Shown: positions 48,894 through 59,875, counted from the stretch's first letter. The stretch is 64,000 bases of DNA from Leishmania mexicana MHOM/GT/2001/U1103 (GCF_000234665.1 NC_018319.1:186001-250000); one strand, 5' to 3'. A program made the numbers and translations. The notes: generated from the sequence alone by a model not told the origin.

Positions 48894-51659
48894 ATGAAGC
48901 CCGGCATGCACCCGCAACCTCACCCGAGCACCTCCTCCTCTTCCCCCTACTCCCCGTCGACGCCGTCGTCGCAGCAGTACCTGCAAATCCGTACGGACAC
49001 GACCGTGGTGTCGTCCATCAACAGCTCCTCCGCCTCGGCCGCCGCCGCTGCGTCGATCAGTGGGCCGTCATATGATGGGCTCTGCATGACTGCACCGCAC
49101 TCGCCGGCAACGGCGCCTGTCCACCAGCCGCGCACGACGCAGACACAGCAGAGCCAGGCGCCACGCCACCGCATCTCCTCTAAGGGTACGTCCTCGCCGC
49201 ATCGCTTTGCCGTGTCGAACACGAGCATGGCCTGCTCCTCCGTTGACGACCCCGAGAATCTGGGCTTGCACCGACGGTTCAACAACCCGCGTGAGGCCTA
49301 CGCGAGTCAGCACCAGAATTTGCGTGGTCACCAGTTACAGCCGCAACACCACCACCACCACCAAGCCGACGCGCTTCCGCAGCCGCTCAAGCGGCGCAGT
49401 AGTGACATCATGGACGCCGTCTCGCGCAGCCTCAACACGCACAACGATCCTGAGCTGGAGGGACTACCGCCAATGCACTGCGACAATGGGGGCGAGGACG
49501 AGATGGTGGGGCACGCCGGCGGGGCTGTGGGAGCGGCTGGACACGCCACGACACTCTATTCAAAAGGCTTCCTGATTGCTACCGCCGCCGCGAAGGACTC
49601 TTCGGCGTCGCGCGGCAACGACGACGGCGAGGCAAGTCTCAGCCAGGCGAGTCAGTCACGCGGCCCTCTCGCGAGCACCTCTACTGGCGTCTCTCACCGC
49701 CTGCTGACGGCGGATGAAATCGACGAGCGGCGTCGCGCGTCGTGGGCTGCGAGTCGTTCTGTGTCCCAGGTACACTCCGTCATGTCCGGCCCGGCCACCG
49801 GCGACAACGCGGGCAATCACACAACGACCGGGAATTCGCTAATCAGGGTTCAAAGTATTAACAACCTCAGCACCGCAAGCGGCGTCAGCAAAGGCATCCG
49901 GCCAGCCCACCGACAGCTAACCAAGGAGGAGGCCGACCAACTTATTGCCCACCGCCAGCAACAGCGGACTGCAGAAGCAGCAGCAGCTGCAGCATCAGCA
50001 GCACCACCACCACCAGAAGACATACCGGCACAGCAGCAGCAGCAGCACGGGCTGTCATCATCGCTGGCGAATACCTCCAACAACAACCAGTCTGGAATAT
50101 TGCACTCGGCCGCGCCGGACAGCGCAAAGCCGTGGCTCCTCTCTGGGGATGGAACGCAGGCGAACTACTTCCCCCCAGAACCCGCCTCTACGCCGCCAGT
50201 GACCAGCACCAACACTGTGGGCAGCGGAGACAACACGTCGACGAAGCACATGGCGTTCGAGTGGCTGCGAGGCACCAGCGGCGGTGGTACTGGCAGTGTC
50301 GGTGGTCCTGCTAGTAGTACAGGCTTCTTCGCAGAGTCGATGGTTCATTCATGGCCTGGCGTGAATGGGTGGCGTGATAGCAACGTGGTTGGCAGCAGCG
50401 TTAACGGCGGCAACGTCAACACTGCCATGGCTGCATTTTTCGGTGCGGCGGGGGTCGCTGCCGGAGATGGTGGCCCTAACGGTGACTTCAACGTCTCTGC
50501 AGTCGCTTTGGCAAGGGCAGGCCAAGCACCAGGCGGCACCTCCACCCCCGGCTTCACATGGCTGCCCAACACCTCAAACTGGTCGCCGCGCAATCAACAG
50601 CAACACCAGCAGCACGCTCTTTTCTCTTTCGTCCCTGCAACACCGCCGCAAGTGGGCGCCGTCAGCGGCGCCACCAACGCCGCCACCTGGGGCTACAGCA
50701 ATACCGCGATGGGCTTCACTGGTGGCAGTCTGCGCAGTGGTTCGCTCACCTTTCTCTCTTCTCCCCCCACGCCAGCGGCGCTACAGGGGGTGTCGCAAGA
50801 GAACATCGAAGAGTGCATCCGGCAATGTGATGTGCAGCTGGAGCAACTCCAGCAGGAGCGAGAGCAGCTGGTGCAAGAACTGCAGAGACGCCTGTACGCT
50901 CCGGCAGACGGCGAAAAGCACCAGCAACACAACCACACCGATGCTGCAAGTTGGCCAGGCGCGCTCGGCCCCCACGCCGTCACAATCCCAAGGAGTGTAA
51001 TAGACACGATCACACCAGGGCCAGCGATGCTGTCACACGGAACCGCCACTGCAGGGACGGGTACCATCGTTGGCGGCGGCAGCGCCATTCGTCAGCGTCC
51101 CCTCTGGCCGTTCCTTGGCGACCTCGTTGTGGACGGGAATGGCGTGGCGAAGGCCTTACCGCGCGGCCCCGTCGACACACGTGAGTCCCCTGGTCCGTGC
51201 ATGGAACCCACCATGGAGGTCGATAGCGAGGAATGGGCGAGGCGTGCGCCTACGACGGCAGAAGACCATCAGCGGGTGAGCAGCAGCGGTAGCCCGACGG
51301 TTGTAGGACCGGCGCACCAGGCGGCAGCCGGCACCGGTGCGGTTGGCGGAAGCGTTGGCAACTGGACCGCCGGTGAGCGCTCTGGCGGTCGTGGCCGTCG
51401 TCGTGCAGAGACTGCCAACCAACGGAACAACAACGACGGCAACAACAACGGCACATCGTCCTCGGCCTGGACCAAGGCGACGACGTTCAACGCCGGAGGT
51501 GGTGGGCACGGCAACAACAACCGCTGCAGCCACGACAACACGCCGCAGGAGCAGAAGTACCTGCAGACGGACCCGTTCAGCATGTACATGCACAACAAGA
51601 AGATTGCCACCGCCGGTGTCCCCACGGCGCAGGGCAGCAGCAAGACCGCTGCAACGTGA
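48894..51659 (+). CDS. Ser/Gln/His-rich protein, unknown function
   Basis: The 921-residue protein starts with MKPGMHPQPHPSTSSSSPYS. It is Ser, Gln, Thr, Asn and His-rich with homopolymer runs (His near 157, Gln near 380), and looks largely disordered. Two related helical motifs stand out: HRLLTADEIDERRRASWAA at about 269-287 and HRQLTKEEADQLIAHRQQQR at about 339-358, sharing HRxLTxxE. One short coiled coil is at about 637-668 (IEECIRQCDVQLEQLQQERE). Such composition is common in RNA-binding or granule-associated regulators, but no domain proves that here. The frame is open for about 150 codons upstream without any ATG; 48894 is the first ATG in any frame for about 650 nt and has a good context (GCCGCC before it). 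Confidence 0.8.
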   Translation: MKPGMHPQPHPSTSSSSPYSPSTPSSQQYLQIRTDTTVVSSINSSSASAAAAASISGPSYDGLCMTAPHSPATAPVHQPRTTQTQQSQAPRHRISSKGTSSPHRFAVSNTSMACSSVDDPENLGLHRRFNNPREAYASQHQNLRGHQLQPQHHHHHQADALPQPLKRRSSDIMDAVSRSLNTHNDPELEGLPPMHCDNGGEDEMVGHAGGAVGAAGHATTLYSKGFLIATAAAKDSSASRGNDDGEASLSQASQSRGPLASTSTGVSHRLLTADEIDERRRASWAASRSVSQVHSVMSGPATGDNAGNHTTTGNSLIRVQSINNLSTASGVSKGIRPAHRQLTKEEADQLIAHRQQQRTAEAAAAAASAAPPPPEDIPAQQQQQHGLSSSLANTSNNNQSGILHSAAPDSAKPWLLSGDGTQANYFPPEPASTPPVTSTNTVGSGDNTSTKHMAFEWLRGTSGGGTGSVGGPASSTGFFAESMVHSWPGVNGWRDSNVVGSSVNGGNVNTAMAAFFGAAGVAAGDGGPNGDFNVSAVALARAGQAPGGTSTPGFTWLPNTSNWSPRNQQQHQQHALFSFVPATPPQVGAVSGATNAATWGYSNTAMGFTGGSLRSGSLTFLSSPPTPAALQGVSQENIEECIRQCDVQLEQLQQEREQLVQELQRRLYAPADGEKHQQHNHTDAASWPGALGPHAVTIPRSVIDTITPGPAMLSHGTATAGTGTIVGGGSAIRQRPLWPFLGDLVVDGNGVAKALPRGPVDTRESPGPCMEPTMEVDSEEWARRAPTTAEDHQRVSSSGSPTVVGPAHQAAAGTGAVGGSVGNWTAGERSGGRGRRRAETANQRNNNDGNNNGTSSSAWTKATTFNAGGGGHGNNNRCSHDNTPQEQKYLQTDPFSMYMHNKKIATAGVPTAQGSSKTAAT

Positions 51660-52309
51660 TAATCCGCAGCAGAGAATGACGTAGCAAAAGACAGACGCGC
51701 CGTGTGTGCATGAGTGTGTGGAGGGGCCCCTCCCCATTCACCCCCTCCCCCTCTCCCGTAGTCTATCGTGCGAGCGCTGCTGTGTAGGGGCTCCTCTCAT
51801 ATATCTATCTATCTATATATCTATATATCTATATCCATCCATATATCTACATCTATATATCTATATCTATATATACGTACACACCTAAATACGATTTCTG
51901 TTATCCGCGTGCACGCATTCTTCCTCTCCATCCTTTTGTTTGTTGTTTGTTGCTTTTCCGCAGCGATACACTGAGCTGGCGACGCCTTCCGGTGGTCTAC
52001 GTCTTCGTCGGCGTCCCCCATCAGCGCCTCACGAACTCCCCCCCCCCCCTCCTCTGTGTACGTGCACCAACGAAGAGGAGGAGAAGCCACACCAACGCCG
52101 ATGTTCCCCTCGTTAATTCTATAAACCCTCCCCACCCCCCGCTCTCCTACAAGCACACGCATAGGGATACACACACACACAGTCACGCAGTGAGGGTGTA
52201 TACCCAGTGGCTTCGTCCCGGTGCCCCTCTCTGTGTGTGTATGTGTTGCATGCTCGCCGGTCGGTGTAGATATATGTGACGTGTGACGTGTCTCTCCCCC
52301 TCCCTCCCT

Positions 52310-52330
52310 CTCATCGGGAGTCCCGATGAG
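52310..52330. other. Short perfect hairpin
   Basis: Arms CTCATCGGG (52310-52318) and CCCGATGAG (52322-52330) flank a 3-nt loop. It is isolated, immediately after a pyrimidine tract, and not a bacterial-type terminator in this context. Confidence 0.85.
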
Positions 52331-52649
52331 GGCCACACAAACTACTGTTTGCCCCTTTCCCCACCCCGCCCGCCAATGTTCCTGCCTGCCTGCTCGGGTA
52401 TCCCCCGCTCTACCACCTCCTGCGTGAGAGGAGACCGTCTAAGCATGCATATAGTTATATGTATATCCATATATATATATATGCGCACACCTATATCTAG
52501 GAAATGCTCCGCAGTGTGACACACGGTCCCAACTATGCTCTCTCTCGCCGTCACCGTCGTCATTCATGGCAGCGGTCCGATCATTGTGGAGCTTGGTCGT
52601 TTTTCTTTTCCATGTTGACCCAACGTTGATGTGTGTGCGTGTGTGTGTT

Positions 52650-54200
52650 ATGTGTAAAGCACAACCTGTGCGAGGGTAGAGCGTGCCGCGCGACGTGTCG
52701 ATGGAAATCGAAGCGAAGGATCGGGGCAGAGCGGATGACAAGCGATGGCGCGCACCGACGCCACATGGGTAGCCGTGAATAGCACTAGAACTTTCTCTCC
52801 CCACACCCCTCCCTCTCCTTCCCTCTTTGTGCCTATTGCCGTTCTGCAGGCCACACACGTGCGGGGGCAGTGGTGACGCTCTGGCACCGCCCCTCCTCCT
52901 CCTCCTCCCCCCTCCCCTCCCCGACACATCTTTCATCCCTTTCACGGAGTTTGCAAGCCTGGATCTACATGACTCCTCGCTAACACTCCTCCTCGCACCG
53001 CGACTCAGAGAGAAGGCCGTGGCCGGCGGGACGGCGTTTCCGGAGAAGGTGCACTCGGTATCTAGAAAATACCGAAAAGACAATCGACGCGGCGACGGGC
53101 GGCGAACAGGGCCGCAGGAGGCGGGCAGCGACACGGGAATGTACGACCTTATCCAGCTTGAGACAGGCAGCAGGATGCACCCTTGGAGAGCCACAGCACG
53201 ACTGGTGGTGAACGGTCGAGCGCGTTACTCGTTGGGGAGCCGGAAAAAGAAGAGTGGAAAAGCGGCCCCGGCGAAGGTATTGTTTTCTCGCGCGACGTCT
53301 CACTCGCCCACCCCAGTCGCCAGGTAGATTGCGGCTTACACCACCTTGGATGGTGCAGTGGAGTCCGAGATGGCAACGTGTGGTTCCGGCCGTCCCAGGA
53401 ACCCCCGTCTACCACAAGTAGGCTTTGGCGCAACGGCTGTGCAGCGAGGGCGCGCGTGCGAAAGTGGTCCACCGTTTCAAAGTCCCTCCCCTCCCCCTCC
53501 CTCCCTCCCCTCCCGGGCGTTGGTCAAAGGGGAGTGGGGGGCCGAGACGCACCCGCCAGCCCACGCACGTGCAACGCTCTTTTTTGGAATGTGACGTGGC
53601 ACTGCAAGAGCGAGAGCGAGGCGGCACGTGGGGACTTGTGGCGAGGGGGATGTCCAAGTGTCAGAGCTGTCAGAGAGCACTCCCCGACGGCTGCAGTGCG
53701 CATCAGAATCCGTTATGGAAAGGGTGCGAAGTTCCGCGGGCCGCATGCGGTAGGGGCGCGACGGTCGCAACGCCGCCTGGGCGGTGGCATGCTTCCCTCA
53801 GCACTTTTGGTCATCCCTTCAGCCCTGGCCGCAGGATAGGCGGCTTCAAGCGTAGCTATGGAGGAAGAGGAACTGCTTGGAATCCTAGGCCGGAGCTGGA
53901 CCATGTCCCCCTAGACAACCACCCACCCCGTGCACCGCAATTTTACGGACCCGACAGCAATCCGCTATGCAGTGAACGGCGGGCAGCGCGAAGATGGCCG
54001 CTCAGGTTGTTTCTTCTTGCCCTCCTTGCTCACCCCGACGCTGGGAGGAGCACTGCTGACGTGCGGCACGCGCGCACACACACACACAGATGGGCCCCTT
54101 CGGAACGCAGAGCTGATGCGCCTCCATGAGTACAACGATTATGGGGGGAGACAGGGGGGCGAGATCTGGTCCTTGGCGACAAATCTGCTTACCGGATATA
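52650..54200 (+). pseudogene. Possible degenerate retroelement relic
   Basis: The block differs from surrounding spacer: it is not pyrimidine-rich, it has several overlapping medium open frames on the + strand (52827-53327, 53183-53839, 53425-54129), and one frame reads PTHVQRSFLECDVALQER at about 53560-53610, followed by CQSCQRALPDGCSAH. The first resembles the segment found after the RNase H region of ingi/L1Tc-type elements (H..L.eCP.L), and the second resembles a zinc-finger-like Cys/His pattern. No intact reverse transcriptase motif was seen. A DIRE (degenerate ingi-related element) is the suggested identity; a decayed gene or chance is possible. Confidence 0.3.
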
Positions 54201-55709
54201 TGTAAACCCTTGAGCATAGCGAAGGCACGGCCAAAGTCGGTTGCCTACATGTGGCGGCATGCTGTAAAATGCCTGTGCAGCAAGCAGGCGTGCGCCAGCA
54301 ATTTGCATGACGCGCGTACTGTCCATTCCTTTCCCATCGCCACACCTTATGCAGCGTTTTACGGCTTCTTCTCTACCTATACCCCCCCCCCGACGCTCTC
54401 TCTCCCTTCTACTTTGCATGTACGTGCACACACACAAGCGCGCGTCAAGTTCATCACGTAGTGCACTGCACACATAGCAGCATACTCGCCCCTCCTCCAC
54501 ATCCCCATCTCGTCACGCCCTCCCGCGCGCCTCCGTCTCAACGCGCGCTTCACTCTTGCTGATATATATATATATATAGTATGCACATATACATACAACC
54601 AAATTGAAGTGCAGTGCGTGTTCTCTCTCCTTCGTCGTCGTTATCGTCGCTGATTGTGCGCGTGCATGGGTGCGTGCGTGTGGTGTGTGGAGAAGGCGTT
54701 TGCATGACACCCCGCTACACCGCTTTGTTGGCTTCCTCTCTCTCCCTCCCCCCCCCTCCTGGCACCCACCAGCGTGTTATCACGGCCGGATCACCATCAT
54801 CTCCTTCCCCTCTTCGCTATCGTTCCTCCACCCTCCACCCTCTCTCCGTGTGTAGTCTTCTCCCCACTTGCTCGTGTTTGTCCACTGTGGTGGTTGCCCG
54901 CTGCCGTTTTGTGTGCATGTGTGTGCGTGCGTGTCTGCCTGTCTCTGACCCACTCTCCTCGTTGAATGTAGTACCGCTGCCATCCCTCACGGCGCAGTGA
55001 ACTTACTATCGTCCACCAACCTCCCCTGCCCTCTCTTTTCTCTGCGCGTGTGTTTTCCTCTCCTCGCGTCATCATTTTTTAGTTTCGCTGTGGCTCCCCC
55101 CCCCCGCGCACCATCTCCCCCTCCCTCCCCCTCACCCCTCACTCATCACACTCTCCGTGCACCTCATCATCATCCTATTGTCGTTGGTCTTTGCGATCGT
55201 CATCACCACCACCATTCAGGCCCTAGTTTTGCTCACGGGTGGGAGTGGGAGTGTCGGTCGTTCGGCGAACGGAAAGGAAGGGACGCAGGCAGCTGGACTC
55301 CCACGCGAAGGTCGTACCAGAGGCCCTTCTCGTGTGCGTGTGTGCGCGTGTGCGTGTGCGTCGCTCTCTCTCTCTTTCAAAGTCGCACTGGTCACTCCCT
55401 GGCCCACGAACGCACGCTCTTGGCCTCACGAGCGCGCCTCGGCGTTCTTTTGGAGTGCGAGCGTCTGCGTGGACGAGATTGCGAGGAAAGAGCGACACCT
55501 CCTCCCCATGTGAATACCACCACCACCACCACCCCTCTCTACCTGCCCGCGCACACACCCCTGCCGCTTCCCCTCTTTGTGCTCCATCTCTTGCTTTGCC
55601 GTCGCGCCGGGTCTTCTCCGGGTCGTGCTAGTCGCAGTACACCGCCCACCTCTTCCTTTGTGCACCTTTGGTGTGGGTGTGGGTGTGGGTGTTGCTCAAC
55701 GGGGCATCA

Positions 55710-55744
55710 TCCTCCCCTCCCTCTCCGCCTCTCCCCCCTCTCAG
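55710..55744 (+). promoter_or_regulatory. Polypyrimidine tract and candidate spliced-leader acceptor
   Basis: A nearly pure C/T tract ends at the AG at 55743-55744, 37 nt before the ATG at 55781. Confidence 0.55.
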
Positions 55745-55780
55745 TCCCATCTTTTGTTTTTCCTCAACAACACAAGAAAG

Positions 55781-58700
55781 ATGTCGACCGTCCCGCAGTA
55801 CATGGGCTGCTTCACGTTGCTCTACGCCGATCCAGAGGTGAAGGAGCAGCATCAATACCTACAGCCTTTGTACGGTCTCACGGCCGACGACGATCCCCCG
55901 GCGCCGCTGCAGCGGCAATGGGAGTCCTCGCAGGACGCCTCCGCGAGCACCTCGAGCATCAGCTCTAGCTTGACCTCGCAGGACGATGTACAGGCCAGCA
56001 TCGCACGCTCTCAGCGGACCGCAAGCGTGGGCGACCCGGCGGCGGCGCAACGCCACAAGCACTCGCAGACCACCTTCGGCGCCATGCCGCGAGCAACAAA
56101 CTCATCCGGCGCCAAGGACGACGACGACGACAGTGAAGCGCGGCAAGCACCGACAGCAGCGCCAGTCCGCCCGCCTCGGAAAATCGATCATGTTGACCTC
56201 AGCCTGTACCCCGACCTGTCGACAGGCATTGTTGGTCCTCAGCCTGTCTTCGGCGGCGCCGCACTTTCTTCCGCCAAGCCGCCCGCCGCCACAACCACCA
56301 GCTCCTCCCCATCGGCAGTGGCGGCAGGTGCACCACAACCCTACCTTTTCGCCTCCAACGGTGCACCGATGCTCTCGAGCGTCGTTGACCCGGATGCGCT
56401 ACAGAAGTTGCAAGAGGCACGCCGCCCGTACCCAGCCCCGCAGCCACGTAGCGGACACGTCTTGCTTCCATGCCCCGAGCGTGGCAGTCTCATCATGTTC
56501 GGCGGCCTGGGCGACGTCCCATTCAACGATGTGTGGGAATACGACGTGCGAACAGGTCGTTGGGCAGAGCTGCCGTGCGTCCCTGCCACGGAGGATGAGG
56601 AGGATGAGGAAGAACTGTTGGCGGTGCAGCAATGCAGCTCACGTACGCGACGTAGTGGTGACCGTCACCTCGAAGACGAGGACGCAGCCACCTCCGTCGG
56701 AACCCCTTCTGTCACTTCCAGCTCCTCAGACGATGAGGACGACGACGAGAACTCTGACGATATCCACGAGGGCAACGAGGAGGGCACGAGGGCTGCGGCG
56801 CAGCGCCTGACACGGAGGCGGCAGCGTCGCAACATGCCACCCCCCGCCTACGGCCAAGCCGCCTCACTCTACAAAAACGTGAAGGGTGAGACGTGCATGG
56901 CCATCCTCGGCGGCATCTCTGTCGGTGATATCTGCTGCAGCGGCTTCTTCTCCCTCAACCTGAACCGGCTCACGTGGCGACGCATACAGACGACGGTCCC
57001 GTTCTTTGACATGTGGGGTGCCACAGCGCAGACGCTGTACGCGCCACGTCGCAGCAGTGTGCCCTACGCGTCGACCACCCAAGGCGCGGCCGCGGACGAG
57101 GAGCGCGGCGGCGAAGAAGGGAGTGGCACTCGCGTCAGCGCGGAGGAGCAGGTGGTGGTGCTCTTCGGTGGCATGACGGAGGACGGCGAGGTGGTTCGAC
57201 CCGTGACGCATCTCTTTCACTTCAACCACCGCCTCACGGCTGCCATGATCGATTCAAACCCAGACATATACCTGAAGAGCATCGAGTACGATAAAACGGA
57301 GTATGCGCGCATCATGCGCCGCGTGCTCGCCGAGGAGGACATCGCCAACGTCCATACGCCGGACGAAAATGGGCTGAGCCCCATCATCGAAACGCGGTGC
57401 AGCCAATGGCGTGAGGCGCACCCCAACACTCTCATGCGGTGGCGACGGCGCGCGCTGGAAAAGATGGTGGGGAAGTACTGGGTTGAGTACCTCCCGGCTC
57501 CCGAGGACTTGCACGGACGTCGCCGCTCCACGAGCGCCGCCTACAAGCGCCACTTCATGTACATCTTTGGCGGCCGCGACGACTTCTACTTCTACAACGA
57601 CCTCTGGTGCCTGAACCTCATCACGCGGACCTGGGTGCAGGTGCGGGAAGGGGTGCCGCCGCACTTGCTTCGCAGCTTCCTGGCGGAGCCGTACAATCCC
57701 ATGTACGGCATCCTCATCAACGACCGCGGGGCGCAGCTGCGGCAGGAGACGATCACGAAGACAGAAGCGAAACTGCTGCACAACTCTACGAACGGCACTA
57801 TCAACCCAATGTACCGCGCCCGCGATGTGCACCACGCCCTCTTCGCGAGTTCAGTGAACAGCTCAGCTCGGGCACGAACCGGGGCCTGCATGGTGGCGGA
57901 TGTGCAGCGTGACTGCCTCTACGTGTACGGCGGCTTCTCCTACACAGGTCAGCAGCACCTGACCTTCTTCGACCTCCACGCCTTCTATATTGGCGAGAAC
58001 GTGTGGCGGCGCGTGTGCATCTGCCGCGAGCGTCCATGGGATGTGATGGTCGACGCCACCGCGGACGCCGTCGGCATCGTGGATCCAGCGGAGGAGGGCA
58101 GACCGTACGCGCGTCACGCCTCACCGTCCTCAGCCGCAGTCGCCAGCGGGCAGACAATGGACTCTGGTGCGCCGTCGCTGCCCCCTACGCTGATGGGCTA
58201 CGCTGCTCGCTATCTTCAGGGCGACCCTTCCACAACCGCCTCCGCGGGCGGAACCTTAGTGGCAGCCTCTCTTGGACCGCCTTTGGCGCCACGCGGGTCA
58301 CGGGCGAGCCGGACGTCAAACACCCACTCCGCACCCGGCACGTACAGCAACTGCTTCTACCTGCCATCTTTCGTTCCAGAGGCGCGAACGATGGCTGCCA
58401 TGGTGGAGGACCCCGTGCACCCCGGTGCACGCTTCTTCCTGCACGGCGGCCGCTCCGGCGAGGAAGCCTGCGGTGATTTCTTCGAGCTACGCACGTACGT
58501 CGGCCGCACGGTGGACATGGAGTACATGAAGTTGCACCGAGCGGCCCGCGAGGAGGTAGTTGGCTTCGCGCCCACACGCTCCTCGGCCGACACGAACACC
58601 TTGGCAACGCCCTCGGCCTCGTTGAGCAACCCACCTGCCACATTCATGACGGCATCGCTCCTGACCGGGGCAGATGCGGCCTCGGGGCTCTCTGTTACCG

Positions 58701-59875
58701 ACGCTGCACGCCTTCAGTGGAATAGTCGTCGGCAGCTCCAACGCCAGCTGGTCAGCGCCGCTCTCGAGACTCAGGAAGGTTTCGAGGACATGCCTGCAGC
58801 GTATTACAGCTCCATCAATGACACTGTACCGCTGCCGCGCCGCACGCTGCGCGACGCTGCCACGCGCTGGATACGGGATGGACTGGCGGCTGTAGACCCG
58901 AAGAGCCTCATGTTTGTTGAACTACGCAACGGCCACGCTGTGGTGAACCTGCGCACCCACATCCACTATCTCAGCCGGCTGAGCCTTCTTGGTGGCGGCA
59001 GCGGTGACGGGGACGAGCATGCAGAGCCAGGCGAGAGAGGTTCGGCAGCCGCCGTAGCGACAACGGGCGCGTCAAACACATCGTCTTCGGTCAATCACAC
59101 CTTGAACGCTCGTACAAGCACACTGACCGGCACCGGCGGCAACATCAGTGCTTCGTCGGCTCTGACGACGCCGATGCAGTTTGAGAGCATGGACGGCCAC
59201 CTGAAGCGGTCTGCGCGGTCGCTGGAGCTGCTCCTGTACGATGTGCTGCTCTCGAAGCCGATCAACAACAACGGCAGCGGCGCAGGCGTCGGTTGCAGTG
59301 GAGGTGCTGGTAGGGCATCCTGTCACCGTCGCACGTGCAGTTCCACCCACATGCCGGGGAGCGAGCCCGCGACGGCTCCGTCCACACGCGGCGTTGCCAT
59401 GGCAACATCGCCCGAGGTGCTCGGGATGTTCCCATCGTACCCCGGCAACGTCCTTGGCGGCAGTCCAGGCACGAGTCCCGGTAACGGCACACCGCTCTCC
59501 ACGTCACCGCAGGTCCAGATTGTGAGCCGCGCGCAGTACTCCACCCCACGCACCCCGCAAGTGCTGAGCATGATGCTATCCGGTAGCAGCGGTGGCACAA
59601 CGCAGCAGCAGCAGCTCAGCGCATCTTTCCCCTCGCAGGGCGGTGACTCGGCTGTCTTGGCTGTGCGCGACGCTCGGACGTCGTCGCCCGCCCTGACAAG
59701 TGGGAGCAGCAGCTTCTGCGGTAGTGATGGTGGTGCTGGTGTTTCCACGTGCGGCCCCGTCAGCGGCGGTGCATCGCCGGCCAACAACGAGTACGCCTAC
59801 CACGTGCTTTTTCGAAGCCTTTTCCACCACGAGCCCTTCTACAAGCCCAGCTACGCGGCGGACAAGAGGCGGTGA
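55781..59875 (+). CDS. Kelch-repeat protein with six kelch-like blocks and long inserts
   Basis: The 1364-residue protein has kelch-like blocks at about 223-266 (LIMFGGLGDVPFNDVWEYDV), 356-412 (CMAILGGISVGDICCSGFFSL), 457-490 (VVVLFGGMTEDGEVV), 591-625 (MYIFGGRDDFYFYNDLWCLN), 698-747 (CLYVYGGFSYTGQQHLTFFD) and 865-905 (RFFLHGGRSGEEACGDFFEL). Each has the diglycine and the downstream Trp/Phe of the kelch strand pattern, so one six-bladed propeller interrupted by inserts is likely. An acidic insert (about 268-335, Asp/Glu-rich) separates blocks one and two. The C-terminal 400 residues are Ser/Gly/Thr-rich and low complexity, ending in a conserved-looking block (YHVLFRSLFHHEPFYKPSYA). Kelch propellers are protein-interaction modules, and the partner is unknown. 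The upstream 68-codon extension is spacer. A SIDER-like copy lies 353 nt after the stop. Confidence 0.9.
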   Translation: MSTVPQYMGCFTLLYADPEVKEQHQYLQPLYGLTADDDPPAPLQRQWESSQDASASTSSISSSLTSQDDVQASIARSQRTASVGDPAAAQRHKHSQTTFGAMPRATNSSGAKDDDDDSEARQAPTAAPVRPPRKIDHVDLSLYPDLSTGIVGPQPVFGGAALSSAKPPAATTTSSSPSAVAAGAPQPYLFASNGAPMLSSVVDPDALQKLQEARRPYPAPQPRSGHVLLPCPERGSLIMFGGLGDVPFNDVWEYDVRTGRWAELPCVPATEDEEDEEELLAVQQCSSRTRRSGDRHLEDEDAATSVGTPSVTSSSSDDEDDDENSDDIHEGNEEGTRAAAQRLTRRRQRRNMPPPAYGQAASLYKNVKGETCMAILGGISVGDICCSGFFSLNLNRLTWRRIQTTVPFFDMWGATAQTLYAPRRSSVPYASTTQGAAADEERGGEEGSGTRVSAEEQVVVLFGGMTEDGEVVRPVTHLFHFNHRLTAAMIDSNPDIYLKSIEYDKTEYARIMRRVLAEEDIANVHTPDENGLSPIIETRCSQWREAHPNTLMRWRRRALEKMVGKYWVEYLPAPEDLHGRRRSTSAAYKRHFMYIFGGRDDFYFYNDLWCLNLITRTWVQVREGVPPHLLRSFLAEPYNPMYGILINDRGAQLRQETITKTEAKLLHNSTNGTINPMYRARDVHHALFASSVNSSARARTGACMVADVQRDCLYVYGGFSYTGQQHLTFFDLHAFYIGENVWRRVCICRERPWDVMVDATADAVGIVDPAEEGRPYARHASPSSAAVASGQTMDSGAPSLPPTLMGYAARYLQGDPSTTASAGGTLVAASLGPPLAPRGSRASRTSNTHSAPGTYSNCFYLPSFVPEARTMAAMVEDPVHPGARFFLHGGRSGEEACGDFFELRTYVGRTVDMEYMKLHRAAREEVVGFAPTRSSADTNTLATPSASLSNPPATFMTASLLTGADAASGLSVTDAARLQWNSRRQLQRQLVSAALETQEGFEDMPAAYYSSINDTVPLPRRTLRDAATRWIRDGLAAVDPKSLMFVELRNGHAVVNLRTHIHYLSRLSLLGGGSGDGDEHAEPGERGSAAAVATTGASNTSSSVNHTLNARTSTLTGTGGNISASSALTTPMQFESMDGHLKRSARSLELLLYDVLLSKPINNNGSGAGVGCSGGAGRASCHRRTCSSTHMPGSEPATAPSTRGVAMATSPEVLGMFPSYPGNVLGGSPGTSPGNGTPLSTSPQVQIVSRAQYSTPRTPQVLSMMLSGSSGGTTQQQQLSASFPSQGGDSAVLAVRDARTSSPALTSGSSSFCGSDGGAGVSTCGPVSGGASPANNEYAYHVLFRSLFHHEPFYKPSYAADKRR

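Larger units (their letters stand above)
51660..55780 (+). other. Long intergenic region with possible degenerate retroelement
   Basis: No intact gene is supported in these 4.1 kb. It holds a TA-rich block (51800-51876), a small hairpin (52310-52330), a second TA block (52455-52483), a block of ordinary, not pyrimidine-rich composition (about 52650-54200), another TA run (54559-54578), and pyrimidine tracts from about 54730. The tract at 55710-55741 ends at the AG at 55743-55744, the likely acceptor for the kelch gene. Confidence 0.55.
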
